A stretch of 64,000 nt of DNA from an uncultured Hyphomonadaceae bacterium (GTDB taxonomy: Bacteria; Pseudomonadota; Alphaproteobacteria; Caulobacterales; Maricaulaceae). Location of the stretch: contig CAJXPX010000002.1 in NCBI GenBank assembly GCA_913058335.1, positions 62,001-126,000 on the forward strand. Direction: 5' to 3'. A model generated the notes under the pieces. It made no database searches, was not told the origin of the DNA, and was given only the letters and a program-made list of their open reading frames with translations. The position numbers and the translations under genes are program-made. Below are positions 1-8,907 of the stretch, piece after piece. Numbering within the stretch: the first letter of the stretch is position 1; each line of letters opens with the position of its first letter.

Positions 1-84
1 TCTGACCATTTGGCTGCGCATATTGCGGTTGGCTTGGAGACCCTCTTTGCACTCATTTCCCCCGAATCACACTTCAAACGCTAA
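1..84 (+). CDS. C-terminal end of an unidentified protein (cut by window edge)
   Basis: The frame beginning at base 1 stays open and ends in TAA at 82-84, giving a 27-residue tail with an amphipathic helix-like stretch (HLAAHIAVGLETLFALI). The next gene is convergent, on the other strand, so this could be the end of a plus-strand gene. The tail is too short to assign a family, and an open frame this short could also arise by chance. Confidence 0.4.
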   Translation, partial: SDHLAAHIAVGLETLFALISPESHFKR

Positions 85-176
85 AGATTGTCGTCAGTGA
101 AGTCGAACAAAACGTAGTTAATTTTTCATTTACCGTAGTAAGAAAATACTGAAAAACTGTGTTTTATAGCTCGAAG

Positions 177-926
177 CTAAGACTTTATACGTGTTTCTGG
201 CTCTGGTCGGCCAATTGCGTATCCTTGCGCGGCGTCAAAACCCATTTCTATAACGAAGTCTTTTATCTCGGGTGTTTCGACGCCCTCTGCGATAAATTTA
301 ACATCCAGAGCGTCCCGCAGAGATAAGAGAGCTTTCAAAATTGCACGGTCGCGCATAGAATTTAAACTGGCCGTGACAAACCCGCCGTCAATTTTAAGCC
401 AGTTGGCGGGAAGAGCGCGAAGATAACGTATAGACGCCGCACCGGCACCGACATCGTCGAGACACACCGGATGGCCTCTTGATTTCAAATCAGTCAACAA
501 TGTCTCTGCGAGGACAAGATTGTCCATGTCCCAGCTTTCGGTCAGTTCAATAATCAACTTGCTCGGAGATGCTTCCAGCGCGGTCAAACAGGCCGTGACA
601 GATCCCCGAAATGTTTCTTTATCGACCGAAGCGCCTGACAAATTTATCGCAATGCCAGTGTCTTCGGGATAATCGTTCAAGACCAATATGGCCTGCGCGA
701 GCATGGAGAGATCCAAATCCCGAATGACGCCGCTCAGTTCGGAGGCGCGGATCACGCCTTCGACATGTTTGTCGTGATCAAAACGAACGAGCCATTCGTG
801 ATGATGGATATGGCCGTCTTTCAGATCAACAATTGGCTGACGCAACACGGTGAAACGCTGCTCTGACACATGCTCCCGAAACCCATCTACGGTTCGGATC
901 TCGGATATCTTTCGAACATTGTCCAT
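177..926 (-). CDS. Stand-alone EAL-domain protein, probable cyclic-di-GMP phosphodiesterase
   Basis: A 249-residue cytoplasmic protein that is almost entirely one EAL domain, the family that hydrolyses cyclic-di-GMP to pGpG. The catalytic set appears complete: the ExLxR motif (EWLVR, E44-R48), N95 in INLSG, E127 in IELTE, the Asp pair D157-D158 in LDDVG, K178 in LKID, E214 in AEGVE and Q234 in QGY. The signature reads E-W-L rather than E-A-L, and loop 6 reads DDVGAG instead of DDFGTG, so activity is likely but may be tuned. There is no GGDEF, PAS or membrane segment. The ATG at 926 has only AAGG immediately before it, a poorly spaced ribosome site. It stands alone between a convergent fragment and pepN. 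Family assignment is secure; activity is inferred from residues. Confidence 0.9.
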   Translation of the reverse strand: MDNVRKISEIRTVDGFREHVSEQRFTVLRQPIVDLKDGHIHHHEWLVRFDHDKHVEGVIRASELSGVIRDLDLSMLAQAILVLNDYPEDTGIAINLSGASVDKETFRGSVTACLTALEASPSKLIIELTESWDMDNLVLAETLLTDLKSRGHPVCLDDVGAGAASIRYLRALPANWLKIDGGFVTASLNSMRDRAILKALLSLRDALDVKFIAEGVETPEIKDFVIEMGFDAAQGYAIGRPEPETRIKS

Positions 927-997
927 CCTTACATTTTAACGCGATTCTCCTAAGAGAGCCTTACCAAGAAAGAAAGGAGTCCGGCCCGAATCCGCAA

Positions 998-3628
998 TTA
1001 CTCCACGCCGAGCGTTTTGGATGCAATCTCAAGTGTATTTTTGGACGGCTTAGCCGCGATAATATAGCGGAGTTGCGCCTTGATTAGATCCTGCCGCTGG
1101 TCATCAAGCTTACGCCATATTCCATAAGCGCCTAAAAGACGCGCTGCGACTTGAGGGTTTCGACTGTCCATATCTAAAACTTGAGACGAAAAGAAGTCAT
1201 AGCCGCTCCCGTCCGGTGCGTGGAACAAATTGGGATTTGCCATTGCAAAACTTCCGATCAGAGCGCGAACGCGGTTCGGATTTCGGCGATCATAGGCGTC
1301 ATGTTCGATCAGCGCTTCGAGCGCGGAGATGCCTTCTACATGGTGGCGCATTCCCTGAACGGAGAACCATTTATCCATGACCAGCGGATTAGATTTCCAT
1401 TTCTCGTAAAACTTCTCCATGGAGGTGTTGACCCGCTTTCCGCCGAGCTTAGTCAGAGTCATGAGCGCGGCCAGCTCATCCGTCATATTGGTGGCTGTGC
1501 CGAGCTGTTCCGTTGCAAGGCCCGCCGTGACAGCGTCGCGCCCGGACGCCAAAAGGGAAAGGCAACGATTACGCAAAGCCCGCCGTCCGGCAGACTCCGC
1601 ATCCGGACTAAAAGTACCCTCATCGGATAGGGCGTGGTAACGCATCAGCAAGTCATCCCGAAGCCGATTTCCGACGGCGCGGGAAAGCCAGTCGCCTGCC
1701 AAATAGACAGCAACAGGGTCGGATTTTTCAAGCGATTGCAGAATTTCGGCTGTGCTGGGCGGCGTTAAAGCCAAAGCCTTGAAGCTGTTGTCAAAATTTT
1801 GGTCATGGAGTGTGTTGCGCAGCGCTTCACAATACTTTCGTAGCGCGTTATCCGTTTCCGGAATTATGCCGCTTTCAAGAGCAAGGGCGATCGTGCCAAT
1901 CAGTTTGCGCGCCAAAGTTTGCCCGGCTTCCCAGCGGTTAAACGCATTAGGGTCCTGAGCCATTAGCCGAAGCTGATCTTTAGAGGTTTGTTGCGAGTTC
2001 AAAATGACAGGCGCGCTGAAATCCTGCAAGACGGAAAGCGAAACTGCTTCGTCAAAACGGGGAAGGGAGACTGTGTTCTCCTCTGTGGTAAGAACTGTCA
2101 TATGCGGTTCTGTAAGGGGGCCGTTATCACCGATGGCTTGCCATTTAATCGGAAGAACGACAGGTTTTTTTTCGTTCTGACCCGGGGTCGGCTTGGTGGA
2201 CTGAGCAAAGGTGATGCGCGTGCCTTGGACAGGCGTCGTTAGAGAATCGTCAACCGTGACGGCGAGATGCGGCGTTCCGGCTTGCTCATACCACCGCATG
2301 AATTGTGACAGGTCTTCGCCTGTGGCCTGTTCAAAACATTCTATAAATTGCTCAATCGTCGCGGCTGTGCCGTCCAGCATTTCAAAGTAAAGGTCAGATC
2401 CTTTGCGAAAATCTTCGGGTCCCAAAATTGTTTTGAGCATACGGATCAGCTCTGCGCCCTTTTCGTAAATTGTCGCCGTATAGAAATTGTCGATTTTCAT
2501 ATATTCTGTTGGGCGAACCGGATGGGCGAGGGGGCCGGCGTCTTCGGGGAATTGACGGCCACGGAGCGCGCGCACGTCTTTTATACGCTGTACATCGGCA
2601 CCGCGTTGATCGGCAGAAAATTCCTGATCGCGGAAGACGGTAAAGCCTTCTTTCAGACAGAGCTGAAACCAGTCGCGGCAGGTAATGCGGTTGCCCGTCC
2701 AGTTATGGAAATATTCATGCGCTACTACGGATTCGATGCGTTCAAAATTCATATCTGTTGCGGTTTCGGCATCTGCCAAGAGCAGAGAGGAGTTAAAGAT
2801 GTTCAGACCCTTATTCTCCATAGCGCCAAAATTGAAATCGCGCACAGCGACGACCATAAACCGGTCGAGATCATATTCGCGGCCAAAAGTTTCCTCGTCC
2901 CACTTCATGGCCCGTTTCAGACTGTCCATGGCATAATCCGCACGGGGCGCGTCGCCGGGATCGACATAAATCGTTAGGGGAATGTTCCGTCCGCTCATAG
3001 TTGTGAAACTGTCTTCCAGAATCTCAAACTCTCCGGCGACAAGTGCGAAGAGGTAAGCGGGTTTACGAAACGGGTCTTCCCAGACGGCGAAATGGCTTTT
3101 GCCGTCCTCGGACTCGCCGGACTCCACCATATTGCCATTGGCCAAAAGGTAAGGATATGTCTTCTTCGGCGCTTGTAAGCGAACCGTGAAAACAGATAGA
3201 ACATCCGGCCGATCGGGATAATAGGTAATTCGACGAAAGCCTTCAGCTTCGCATTGGGTGCAAAACCGACCGCCGGAAAGATACAGGCCCATAAGAGTCG
3301 AATTCTCTGCCGGATTGCAGGTCGTTTCAATTTCCAGAACACATTCATCCGGCAGGTCTTTCAGGACAAGCTCAGTTTGGGTGAGGGTGTAATTGGCTCG
3401 CTTAAGAGATTTTCCGTCCAGCGTAACGGTTTTCAAGGAAATATCCTCTCCGTCCAAATGTAAATCGCCCTCGGCTAAACGGGTCAGAGTTAGCCGGCTT
3501 TTAACCCGCGTGACCTTCGGCTTAAGATCAAAATCTAGTTCGACTGTGTTGATTTTGAAATTCGGGGGCGTGTAATCCGCCAAGCGAGTGGGGGCAGGGG
3601 CTGAACCGGGAAGGGTGTCGGGGCGCAT
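998..3628 (-). CDS. pepN: Aminopeptidase N (M1 family zinc metallopeptidase)
   Basis: An 876-residue protein of the length usual for bacterial PepN, which removes N-terminal residues from peptides in the cytoplasm. The M1 hallmarks are present: the exopeptidase motif GAMEN at residues 268-272, the zinc site HEYFH (H304, E305, H308), and the third ligand E327 in LKEGF. The DUF3458 Ig-like domain and C-terminal helical domain follow. The start at 3628 (ATG) lies just downstream of an A/G-rich stretch (GAAAAGGAC on the coding strand). Upstream, the gene faces a 440-base gap and the divergent typA gene. No signal peptide is visible. Assignment is secure. Confidence 0.97.
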   Translation of the reverse strand: MRPDTLPGSAPAPTRLADYTPPNFKINTVELDFDLKPKVTRVKSRLTLTRLAEGDLHLDGEDISLKTVTLDGKSLKRANYTLTQTELVLKDLPDECVLEIETTCNPAENSTLMGLYLSGGRFCTQCEAEGFRRITYYPDRPDVLSVFTVRLQAPKKTYPYLLANGNMVESGESEDGKSHFAVWEDPFRKPAYLFALVAGEFEILEDSFTTMSGRNIPLTIYVDPGDAPRADYAMDSLKRAMKWDEETFGREYDLDRFMVVAVRDFNFGAMENKGLNIFNSSLLLADAETATDMNFERIESVVAHEYFHNWTGNRITCRDWFQLCLKEGFTVFRDQEFSADQRGADVQRIKDVRALRGRQFPEDAGPLAHPVRPTEYMKIDNFYTATIYEKGAELIRMLKTILGPEDFRKGSDLYFEMLDGTAATIEQFIECFEQATGEDLSQFMRWYEQAGTPHLAVTVDDSLTTPVQGTRITFAQSTKPTPGQNEKKPVVLPIKWQAIGDNGPLTEPHMTVLTTEENTVSLPRFDEAVSLSVLQDFSAPVILNSQQTSKDQLRLMAQDPNAFNRWEAGQTLARKLIGTIALALESGIIPETDNALRKYCEALRNTLHDQNFDNSFKALALTPPSTAEILQSLEKSDPVAVYLAGDWLSRAVGNRLRDDLLMRYHALSDEGTFSPDAESAGRRALRNRCLSLLASGRDAVTAGLATEQLGTATNMTDELAALMTLTKLGGKRVNTSMEKFYEKWKSNPLVMDKWFSVQGMRHHVEGISALEALIEHDAYDRRNPNRVRALIGSFAMANPNLFHAPDGSGYDFFSSQVLDMDSRNPQVAARLLGAYGIWRKLDDQRQDLIKAQLRYIIAAKPSKNTLEIASKTLGVE

Positions 3629-4069
3629 AAAATGTCCTTTTCTTTCTCATCTATGTGGCATGAAACAGGAGAATTTCAAGTCAACCGCGCTTTGTCATGG
3701 TCTTAAATTGATTACGGTCCCAGATTTCGTTTTAACTCTTCATTTACCGAAAAAAGACTGGAAATCCTTACACTGTTTCTCAATCCAAGATTATGTTTTG
3801 GCAGGTAAGTTGGCAGGCGTAAAACAAAGGGCGTAAGGGGCAGGCGTCAAGGATAAAACATCCACTGTGCTCCCAGTAGCTTTTAAAAATCCTACTCACG
3901 CTGGACGACTGGCCCGCTTCTCACTCTGAAGTGGGCCGTTTTTTAGGTTGCACTAGCTGTTATATCCGCTCTCCAAAGCCCCGAAAAGTCCCGCAACACT
4001 GAAAAGAGAGGTGGACTTTAAGCCCTTATCGCGTATGGAGCGCGCAAACTCTCATTGACCGGAAACACC
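3629..4069. other. Gene-free region between divergent pepN and typA
   Basis: About 440 bases between two divergently transcribed genes. It must hold the promoters of both. The only clear structure is a plus-strand intrinsic terminator at 3911-3944. No convincing coding frame or tRNA is visible. Confidence 0.6.
3911..3944 (+). terminator. Orphan intrinsic terminator upstream of typA
   Basis: A ten-pair stem, GGCCCGCTTC (3911-3920) with GAAGTGGGCC (3928-3937, one G-U pair), has a 7-base loop and is followed by GTTTTTT. No plus-strand protein gene ends upstream, so it either ends an unannotated small RNA or attenuates the typA leader. Confidence 0.8.
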
Positions 4070-5923
4070 ATGTCAGACTCTATCGAATTTTTGCGCAATG
4101 TCGCTATCGTGGCTCACGTTGACCACGGCAAAACAACTCTTGTGGACAAGCTTTTACGGCAATCCGGAACGCTGGACGAACGCGGCGCGCGTGAAGAGCG
4201 GGTCATGGACTCCAACGATATTGAAAAAGAGCGCGGCATCACCATCCTTGCCAAGAATACGGCGATCGGGTGGAAAGCGCCGGATGGTCAGGACTGGCGG
4301 ATTAATATCGTCGACACACCTGGACATGCGGACTTTGGCGGAGAGGTCGAACGCGTTCTGTCTATGGTTGACTCGGTTGTTTTGCTTGTTGACGCCGTTG
4401 AAGGCCCCATGCCGCAAACAACCTTTGTGACGAAAAAAGCATTGGCGCAGGGCCTTAAACCTATTGTGGTTGTAAACAAAGTTGACCGAGTTGGAGCGCG
4501 TCCGGATTGGGCCGTGGATCAGACATTTGATTTGTTTGACCGATTGGGCGCAACAGATGAACAGCTCGATTTTCCGGTTGTTTACGCCTCCGCCCTGAAC
4601 GGGTGGGCGTCTCATGAAGTCGAGGCCCAGGGGGAAGATATGACCCCGCTTTTCGAAGCCATTGTGAAAAACGCGCCTGTTCCCGACGTTGATCCGGACG
4701 GCGCTTTGCAGCTACAAGTCTCCGCACTGGATTATAACTCCTATACCGGCGTTATCGGTGTTGGCCGTGTCGTGCGCGGTAAAATCAAGCGTAACCAACA
4801 AGTTATCGTCGCGACGCCCGAAGGCGAGACCCGCAAAGCCAAAGTGCTTTTGCTTTACGGATTTATGGGACTTGACCGCGTTGAAATGGATGAGGTTTCC
4901 GCAGGAGATATTTGCTGTTTCACGGGGATTGATAAACTCGGCATTTCAGACATGATCTGTGATCCGGAAAATGTCGAGCTATTGCCGGCGCTGAGCGTAG
5001 ACGAGCCGACCATTTCGATGACATTCCAAGTCAATGACTCGCCGTTTGCCGGCCGCGAAGGTAAATATGTCACCTCGCGGAATATTAATGACCGTCTGCA
5101 AAAAGAACTCATCCACAATGTGGCGCTTCGCGTTGAACAGCTTGAAGAAGCCGATAAATTCCGAGTTTCCGGCCGTGGTGAGCTTCATCTCTCTATTTTG
5201 ATCGAAAATATGCGCCGCGAAGGATATGAACTCGCGATTTCGCGCCCGCAGGTGATCAATAAGGAAATTGACGGCGTTCTTTGCGAGCCTTGGGAAGCCC
5301 TCACCATCGATGTCGAGGAAGACCATCAAGGCTCCATCATGGAAAAGCTCGGTGAGCGAAAAGGTAATCTCAAAAACATGGTTCCAGATGGCCAGGGGCG
5401 TGTGCGCCTTGATTATGAAATTCCGACGCGCGGCCTTATCGGCTTCCGCTCAGAGTTTATGACGCTGACATCCGGCACGGGCTTGATGTATCACAATTTC
5501 GATCAATATGCGCCGCGTTCAAAATCAACAATTGGCAGCCGCCAAAAAGGCGTCTTGATCTCTAACGGAGCCGGTAAGGCCGCCGGATTTGCGCTTTGGA
5601 ACCTTCAGGACCGCGGCAAAATGTTCATCGGCCATGCTGAGGATGTTTATGAAGGCATGATTATCGGCATTAATGCGCGTGATAACGACTTGGTCGTCAA
5701 TGTCCTGAAAGGCAAACAGCTTACCAATGTGCGGGCGTCCGGAACGGATGAAGCTGTTGTCCTTACGCCGCCGATTAATTTGAGCCTCGAATATGCGCTT
5801 GAATTTATCAATGATGACGAGTTGGTTGAGGTGACGCCGGAAAATATTCGCGTCCGCAAGAGATACCTTCTTGAGCATGAACGTAAGAAGGAAAGCCGTC
5901 GCAAGGAAGCGATGGAAGGCTAA
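4070..5923 (+). CDS. typA: Ribosome-associated GTPase TypA/BipA
   Basis: A 617-residue translational GTPase related to EF-G and LepA. It binds the ribosome and is linked to stress adaptation and 50S assembly. The G domain starts near the N-terminus with the P-loop AHVDHGKTT (about residues 15-23), followed by switch II DTPGH, the NKVD guanine motif, an EF-Tu-like domain 2, EF-G-like domains and the BipA-specific C-terminal domain. I chose the ATG at 4070 because the protein then begins [20 protein letters not shown], as in other family members. A TTG five codons upstream (4055) is in frame but would add only a short tail. A strong terminator follows, so it is probably a single-gene unit. Confidence 0.97.
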   Translation: MSDSIEFLRNVAIVAHVDHGKTTLVDKLLRQSGTLDERGAREERVMDSNDIEKERGITILAKNTAIGWKAPDGQDWRINIVDTPGHADFGGEVERVLSMVDSVVLLVDAVEGPMPQTTFVTKKALAQGLKPIVVVNKVDRVGARPDWAVDQTFDLFDRLGATDEQLDFPVVYASALNGWASHEVEAQGEDMTPLFEAIVKNAPVPDVDPDGALQLQVSALDYNSYTGVIGVGRVVRGKIKRNQQVIVATPEGETRKAKVLLLYGFMGLDRVEMDEVSAGDICCFTGIDKLGISDMICDPENVELLPALSVDEPTISMTFQVNDSPFAGREGKYVTSRNINDRLQKELIHNVALRVEQLEEADKFRVSGRGELHLSILIENMRREGYELAISRPQVINKEIDGVLCEPWEALTIDVEEDHQGSIMEKLGERKGNLKNMVPDGQGRVRLDYEIPTRGLIGFRSEFMTLTSGTGLMYHNFDQYAPRSKSTIGSRQKGVLISNGAGKAAGFALWNLQDRGKMFIGHAEDVYEGMIIGINARDNDLVVNVLKGKQLTNVRASGTDEAVVLTPPINLSLEYALEFINDDELVEVTPENIRVRKRYLLEHERKKESRRKEAMEG

Positions 5924-5980
5924 CGCCTATTATCTTAATTGGAAGGCTGCTTCTGATGGCCTTTTGAAAAAAACTACTGA

Positions 5981-6007
5981 GCCTCTCGGATTTCCGGGAG
6001 GCTTTTT
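5981..6007 (+). terminator. Intrinsic terminator of typA
   Basis: The stem GCCTCTCGG (5981-5989) pairs with CCGGGAGGC (5994-6002) with one G-U pair and a loop of four, followed by TTTTTT. It lies 57 bases after the typA stop codon. Confidence 0.9.
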
Positions 6008-6208
6008 TATTCGAGATATGATCTCTGGAGAGGTGCGGAGAAGCCACGCTTCTTGTTTTTTCAGGGTGAAACGAGCCTTATGAGGGCGCTATTGAACACA
6101 TTCGGTCTTTGTGCGTTATATAATAACTGTTCATGAAACGCTCAGATTGGCTTTGGTAAAGTGCCGTCTCAAAAGCGTCTAAAAAAGAATTTAGTCAGGA
6201 TAGACATT

Positions 6209-6703
6209 ATGAAAAACATTATTCTTACGACAGTTGCAGCGTTGAGCCTTGTGGCCTGCGCGACGGGGCCGTCCGCTTATGGTCCGGCAGCGAAATCAGA
6301 CAGTCTTGGATTTCAAAACACAAAAATCGAAAGTGACCGTTTCCGCGTCAATTATACAAGTCGTTCCGCCGAAGAAGCTCAGGATTACGCCCTTCTCAGA
6401 GCGGCAGAGATTGCCTTAGCTGAAGGATATACTCATTTTCGCGTTTTGGGCGGCGAGACCTATACGGGTCAGCGCCCTTCCAATACTTCGACAAGTGTCG
6501 GTGTAAGCAGTGGGAGAGGATATTATGGTAGCGGGACGTCAGTCGGAGTTGGGCTAAGCCTGAATGCGTTGGGGAGCGCTTTGAGCGGCCAAAAAATCAC
6601 TAATTCGATAGAAATCAAATTAATGAACACCGCTTCTGATATGCCGAATGTCTATGACGCGCGTGAAGTTCAAGCCAATATCCAACCCGAAGCATTTCAA
6701 TAA
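6209..6703 (+). CDS. CC0125/CC1285-like lipoprotein
   Basis: A 164-residue predicted lipoprotein. The lipobox SLVAC places the modified cysteine at residue 17 after a short hydrophobic signal. The mature part contains a stretch (DRFRVNYTSRS, then YALLRAAEIALAEGYTHF) resembling the CC0125/CC1285 lipoprotein family of Caulobacter relatives, whose function is unknown. A Ser/Gly-rich low-complexity stretch follows around residues 90-120. I chose the ATG at 6209, preceded by CAGGAT, because translation from the longer frame at 6161 would bury the signal sequence behind 16 charged residues. Family recognition is from memory of the pattern and is moderately sure. Confidence 0.8.
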   Translation: MKNIILTTVAALSLVACATGPSAYGPAAKSDSLGFQNTKIESDRFRVNYTSRSAEEAQDYALLRAAEIALAEGYTHFRVLGGETYTGQRPSNTSTSVGVSSGRGYYGSGTSVGVGLSLNALGSALSGQKITNSIEIKLMNTASDMPNVYDAREVQANIQPEAFQ

Positions 6704-6741
6704 GCGTTCTTGAATAGGGCGACACACTAATAAGAAGGGCG

Positions 6742-7443
6742 CTACACAAAGCGAACGGTTATACGTTCCAGCCCTTCCGCCCCGCCGGACAATTCATCAC
6801 CGATAATGACGGGCCCAACGCCAGACGGCGTGCCCGTATAGATAAGGTCTCCGGGTTGGAGATCCATATCTGTTTTCAAATGTTCGATAATTTCCTCAAC
6901 TGACCAGATCATGTCCTTCAAAGACGCATGCTGAACGATGTCGCCATTTTTGCGCAGCACAATGTGAGCCTTTGTGAGATCAACATCTTTTGCGAGTGTC
7001 AGGGCGGAGCAAGGCGCGGATTGTCGAAAGTTTTTCGCGCGGTCCCAAGGTCCGCCTTTGGTTTTAGCGCTCGCTTGTAGGTCGCGGCGCGTCATATCTA
7101 TACCGACGCCATAGGCGTAAATGCCGATATCTGATTCCCCGTTTGATCCGGCCGGCCCCGTGGGGCCGAGCGCGACAACAAGTTCGACTTCATGGTGGAG
7201 ATCGGAAGTGTTGGGCGGGTATTTTATATCTTGCCCAGTTTCGACAATGGTTTCAGCCGCCTTGGTGAAAAAAACGGGTTCGCTACGGTTTGCCTTGGCG
7301 GTTTTTCCGTCTCCGCCCATTTCGGATATATGATCCGCATAGTTCTTTCCAACGCAATAAATTCGCCGCACGGGAAACCGGATCTCTTGCCCGACTATGG
7401 GGAGTGTGACGGGGACGGCGGGTGGGAAAGCTAATTTTGTCAT
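6742..7443 (-). CDS. Fumarylacetoacetate hydrolase family protein (fumarylpyruvate hydrolase-like)
   Basis: A 233-residue FAH-fold enzyme. Members hydrolyse C-C bonds in acylpyruvates (fumarylpyruvate, acylpyruvate, oxaloacetate decarboxylation). The family's opening RIYCVGKNYADH and substrate-loop region EPVFFTKA are present. So is the metal site HHEVEL (E85, E87) with D116 in GIDMTRRD, and the C-terminal PGDLIYTGTPSGVGP. The small single-domain form resembles NagK and YcgM/FAHD1-type enzymes rather than true fumarylacetoacetase. Nothing in the neighbourhood fixes a substrate pathway. The ATG at 7443 gives a protein of normal family length. Confidence 0.92.
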   Translation of the reverse strand: MTKLAFPPAVPVTLPIVGQEIRFPVRRIYCVGKNYADHISEMGGDGKTAKANRSEPVFFTKAAETIVETGQDIKYPPNTSDLHHEVELVVALGPTGPAGSNGESDIGIYAYGVGIDMTRRDLQASAKTKGGPWDRAKNFRQSAPCSALTLAKDVDLTKAHIVLRKNGDIVQHASLKDMIWSVEEIIEHLKTDMDLQPGDLIYTGTPSGVGPVIIGDELSGGAEGLERITVRFV

Positions 7444-7593
7444 ATTTATCGTTGGTCTCTGCTTTGCTTATTTAAGCTATGTCTTTTCTGCGCTCTCTAA
7501 CTTCTTCGCCATGTCACTGAGACATCGTCTCAATGGATTGTCAAACAGGCGAGGCTGTCATAGCGTAGCCCGAGTTTAACATAAAAGGTAGTT

Positions 7594-7839
7594 ATGCGTA
7601 TCGTCGATATACCGATTGAAAAGATTTATGTTCCGGCGTCTAAGAAAAAGACATTGGACAATTCAAAAATTGAGCCTCTGGCAGAAGACATTTTGGAAAA
7701 CGGACTTAAAAGCCCCATCTATGTGCGTCTTGGAAAAGACAGATATGTTCTTCAGGAAGGACTGCACCGTGTCGAAGCGATGAAACTTCTTGGTGAAACT
7801 CTTATCGAAGGTCATATCGTTCAAGCCAGAAAAGCCTAA
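7594..7839 (+). CDS. Small ParB N-terminal-like (ParB/sulfiredoxin fold) protein
   Basis: An 81-residue protein made of little more than the ParB N-terminal fold: an IPIEKIYVP opening, PLAEDILENGLKSPIYV, and the conserved VLQEGLHRVEAMKLLGE segment, which corresponds to the ParB box (GERRxxA). The E-G-x-H-R pattern is close to the G-x-H-R variant seen in ParB-like nuclease or CTPase domains of unknown role. There is no HTH or dimerisation domain, so this is not a chromosome-partition ParB. It sits alone, divergent from the FAH gene. The family is fairly sure; function is unknown. Confidence 0.8.
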   Translation: MRIVDIPIEKIYVPASKKKTLDNSKIEPLAEDILENGLKSPIYVRLGKDRYVLQEGLHRVEAMKLLGETLIEGHIVQARKA

Positions 7840-7853
7840 CATTGCAAATCCAT

Positions 7854-7884
7854 AAAAAAACCGCCCTGCGATTTGCAGGGCGGT
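7854..7884 (-). terminator. Intrinsic terminator of the EF-hand gene
   Basis: A ten-pair perfect stem (ACCGCCCTGC at 7860-7869 with GCAGGGCGGT at 7875-7884) has its T-run on the minus strand (A-run at 7854-7859). It follows the minus-strand gene that stops at 7916. The plus side has no T-run, so it serves the minus strand only. Confidence 0.9.
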
Positions 7885-7915
7885 AAATCTATTCAGATTT
7901 TATGTGCAAAAACTC

Positions 7916-8449
7916 TTAGAGTTCTGGCGTAACGTCTTCGTCAATATCAGCGTCGATGTCGCCATCAATGTCTGCCTCTAGACCGTCATTATCAAGATCT
8001 GTATCTAGAGTCGTATCCATATCAGCGCCTGTATCTAGGCTTGTTTCCGGATCGATAGTTTCGACATCTGACTCAAGGCCAAGGTCGGAATCCGTTTCGA
8101 CGTCAACTTCTGCGTCATAGTCGTCATAGGTTTCAACGGCGCCCATTACGTCCGAAGACTCTTCAGAAGTGATAGTTGTGCTATCTTTCTTAGCGGCAAG
8201 TGCGCTTGTGTACTGGTCTTCAGAGAAGTTGTCAGCGCCTTCAGAAATATCATAGAACTTAGATGTGATATCTGATGTTGTATAATCTTCCATACCAGGA
8301 GCTTCTGTAAATTCGGTCATGCTCACTTGGCCATCAGCGTTTGCATCAAGTTCAGTGAAGGTTGGCTTGTCACCACCGGCATAGGCAGCAGATGCACCTA
8401 GAACAGCTGATAGAGCCAAAGCGATAGAAGTAGATTTCAAATAAGTCAT
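7916..8449 (-). CDS. Secreted EF-hand protein with acidic Asp-rich tail
   Basis: A 177-residue exported protein. A signal peptide (MTYLKSTSIALALSAVLG, cut after AYA at about residue 24) leads into one canonical EF-hand loop, DANADGQVSMTE at residues 35-46, with D, N, D, G and terminal E in the expected calcium positions. A second, degenerate helical stretch follows. From about residue 110 the protein is almost wholly acidic, with repeating D-x-D and E-T-D units ending in DLDNDG and DIDGDIDADID, which resemble extra calcium loops. I chose the ATG at 8449 because GAGGAC lies eight bases before it and the signal peptide then begins at residue 1. The likely role is calcium binding in the periplasm or outside the cell. 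No known enzyme domain is present. Confidence 0.85.
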   Translation of the reverse strand: MTYLKSTSIALALSAVLGASAAYAGGDKPTFTELDANADGQVSMTEFTEAPGMEDYTTSDITSKFYDISEGADNFSEDQYTSALAAKKDSTTITSEESSDVMGAVETYDDYDAEVDVETDSDLGLESDVETIDPETSLDTGADMDTTLDTDLDNDGLEADIDGDIDADIDEDVTPEL

Positions 8450-8550
8450 AATAAGTCCTCTTTCTGTGTTACCCAGCATCATTTCGTGATGCTTGTGGGA
8501 ATAATGCAGGAAAACGAGAATTTGTTTCGTTACAAAACAGAATGACTCAT

Positions 8551-8586
8551 GGCCGAAATGGGGCAAAGTCAGGCCAAAATGGGGCA
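8551..8586. repeat. Two direct 15-bp repeats, 21 bp apart, upstream of EF-hand gene
   Basis: GGCCGAAATGGGGCA at 8551-8565 recurs as GGCCAAAATGGGGCA at 8572-8586 with one mismatch. The start-to-start distance of 21 bp is two turns of DNA, as expected for a tandem operator read on one face. The pair lies 102-137 bases upstream of the EF-hand start codon. A shorter relative (CCAAAATGGGG) occurs near 9038. No regulator is identified. Confidence 0.6.
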
Positions 8587-8806
8587 GGTGGTCTAGTTGC
8601 TTGATTTATATAGATAAATTAGAAATATTTTCTCGTCTCTATCTGGAGCGAGTAGTAAATAACTCGATATTTATTTTAGGAACGCGGTAGGATTGAACAG
8701 GAATTATGGTGTGTGAGGTTCAAATCTGACAGTTTCATGCCGACTAAGCGCCCAATTTTTCTTTTTTGAGGTCAGAAAAAGGAAGTTTGACGGCGGTTCC
8801 CTTATA

Positions 8807-8897
8807 TAATTACGGTCTTTTACACATTACATCGACACTGATTTTAGGGTTCGCCTAAATTAGCTTTATGACATGACGCCGTAATTAGGAAAGCTAA
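8807..8897. other. Interleaved inverted repeats: candidate pseudoknotted RNA or protein site
   Basis: TAATTACGG (8807-8815) is perfectly complementary to CCGTAATTA (8879-8887). TTAGCTTT (8860-8867) is perfectly complementary to AAAGCTAA (8890-8897). A six-pair hairpin TTTAGG/CCTAAA (8843-8848 with 8854-8859, loop of 5) lies inside. The first two pairings interleave, so an RNA could form an H-type pseudoknot. It is followed directly by the 15-bp tandem repeats. The strand is not determined. Confidence 0.45.
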
Positions 8898-8907
8898 CCT
8901 GCCTTCT

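Noticed and set aside
1181-2977. Plus-strand open frames within pepN (up to 209 codons)
   Set aside because: They lie antisense to conserved M1 peptidase motifs and show no recognisable domain.
7594-7839. Chromosome-partitioning ParB or a plasmid remnant
   Set aside because: Only the ParB N-terminal fold is present (81 residues). There is no HTH, ParA gene or parS-like repeat.
8700-8740. tRNA T-arm-like GGTTCAAATC
   Set aside because: The flanking bases do not form a five-pair T stem, and no matching acceptor or anticodon arm lies at the right distance.
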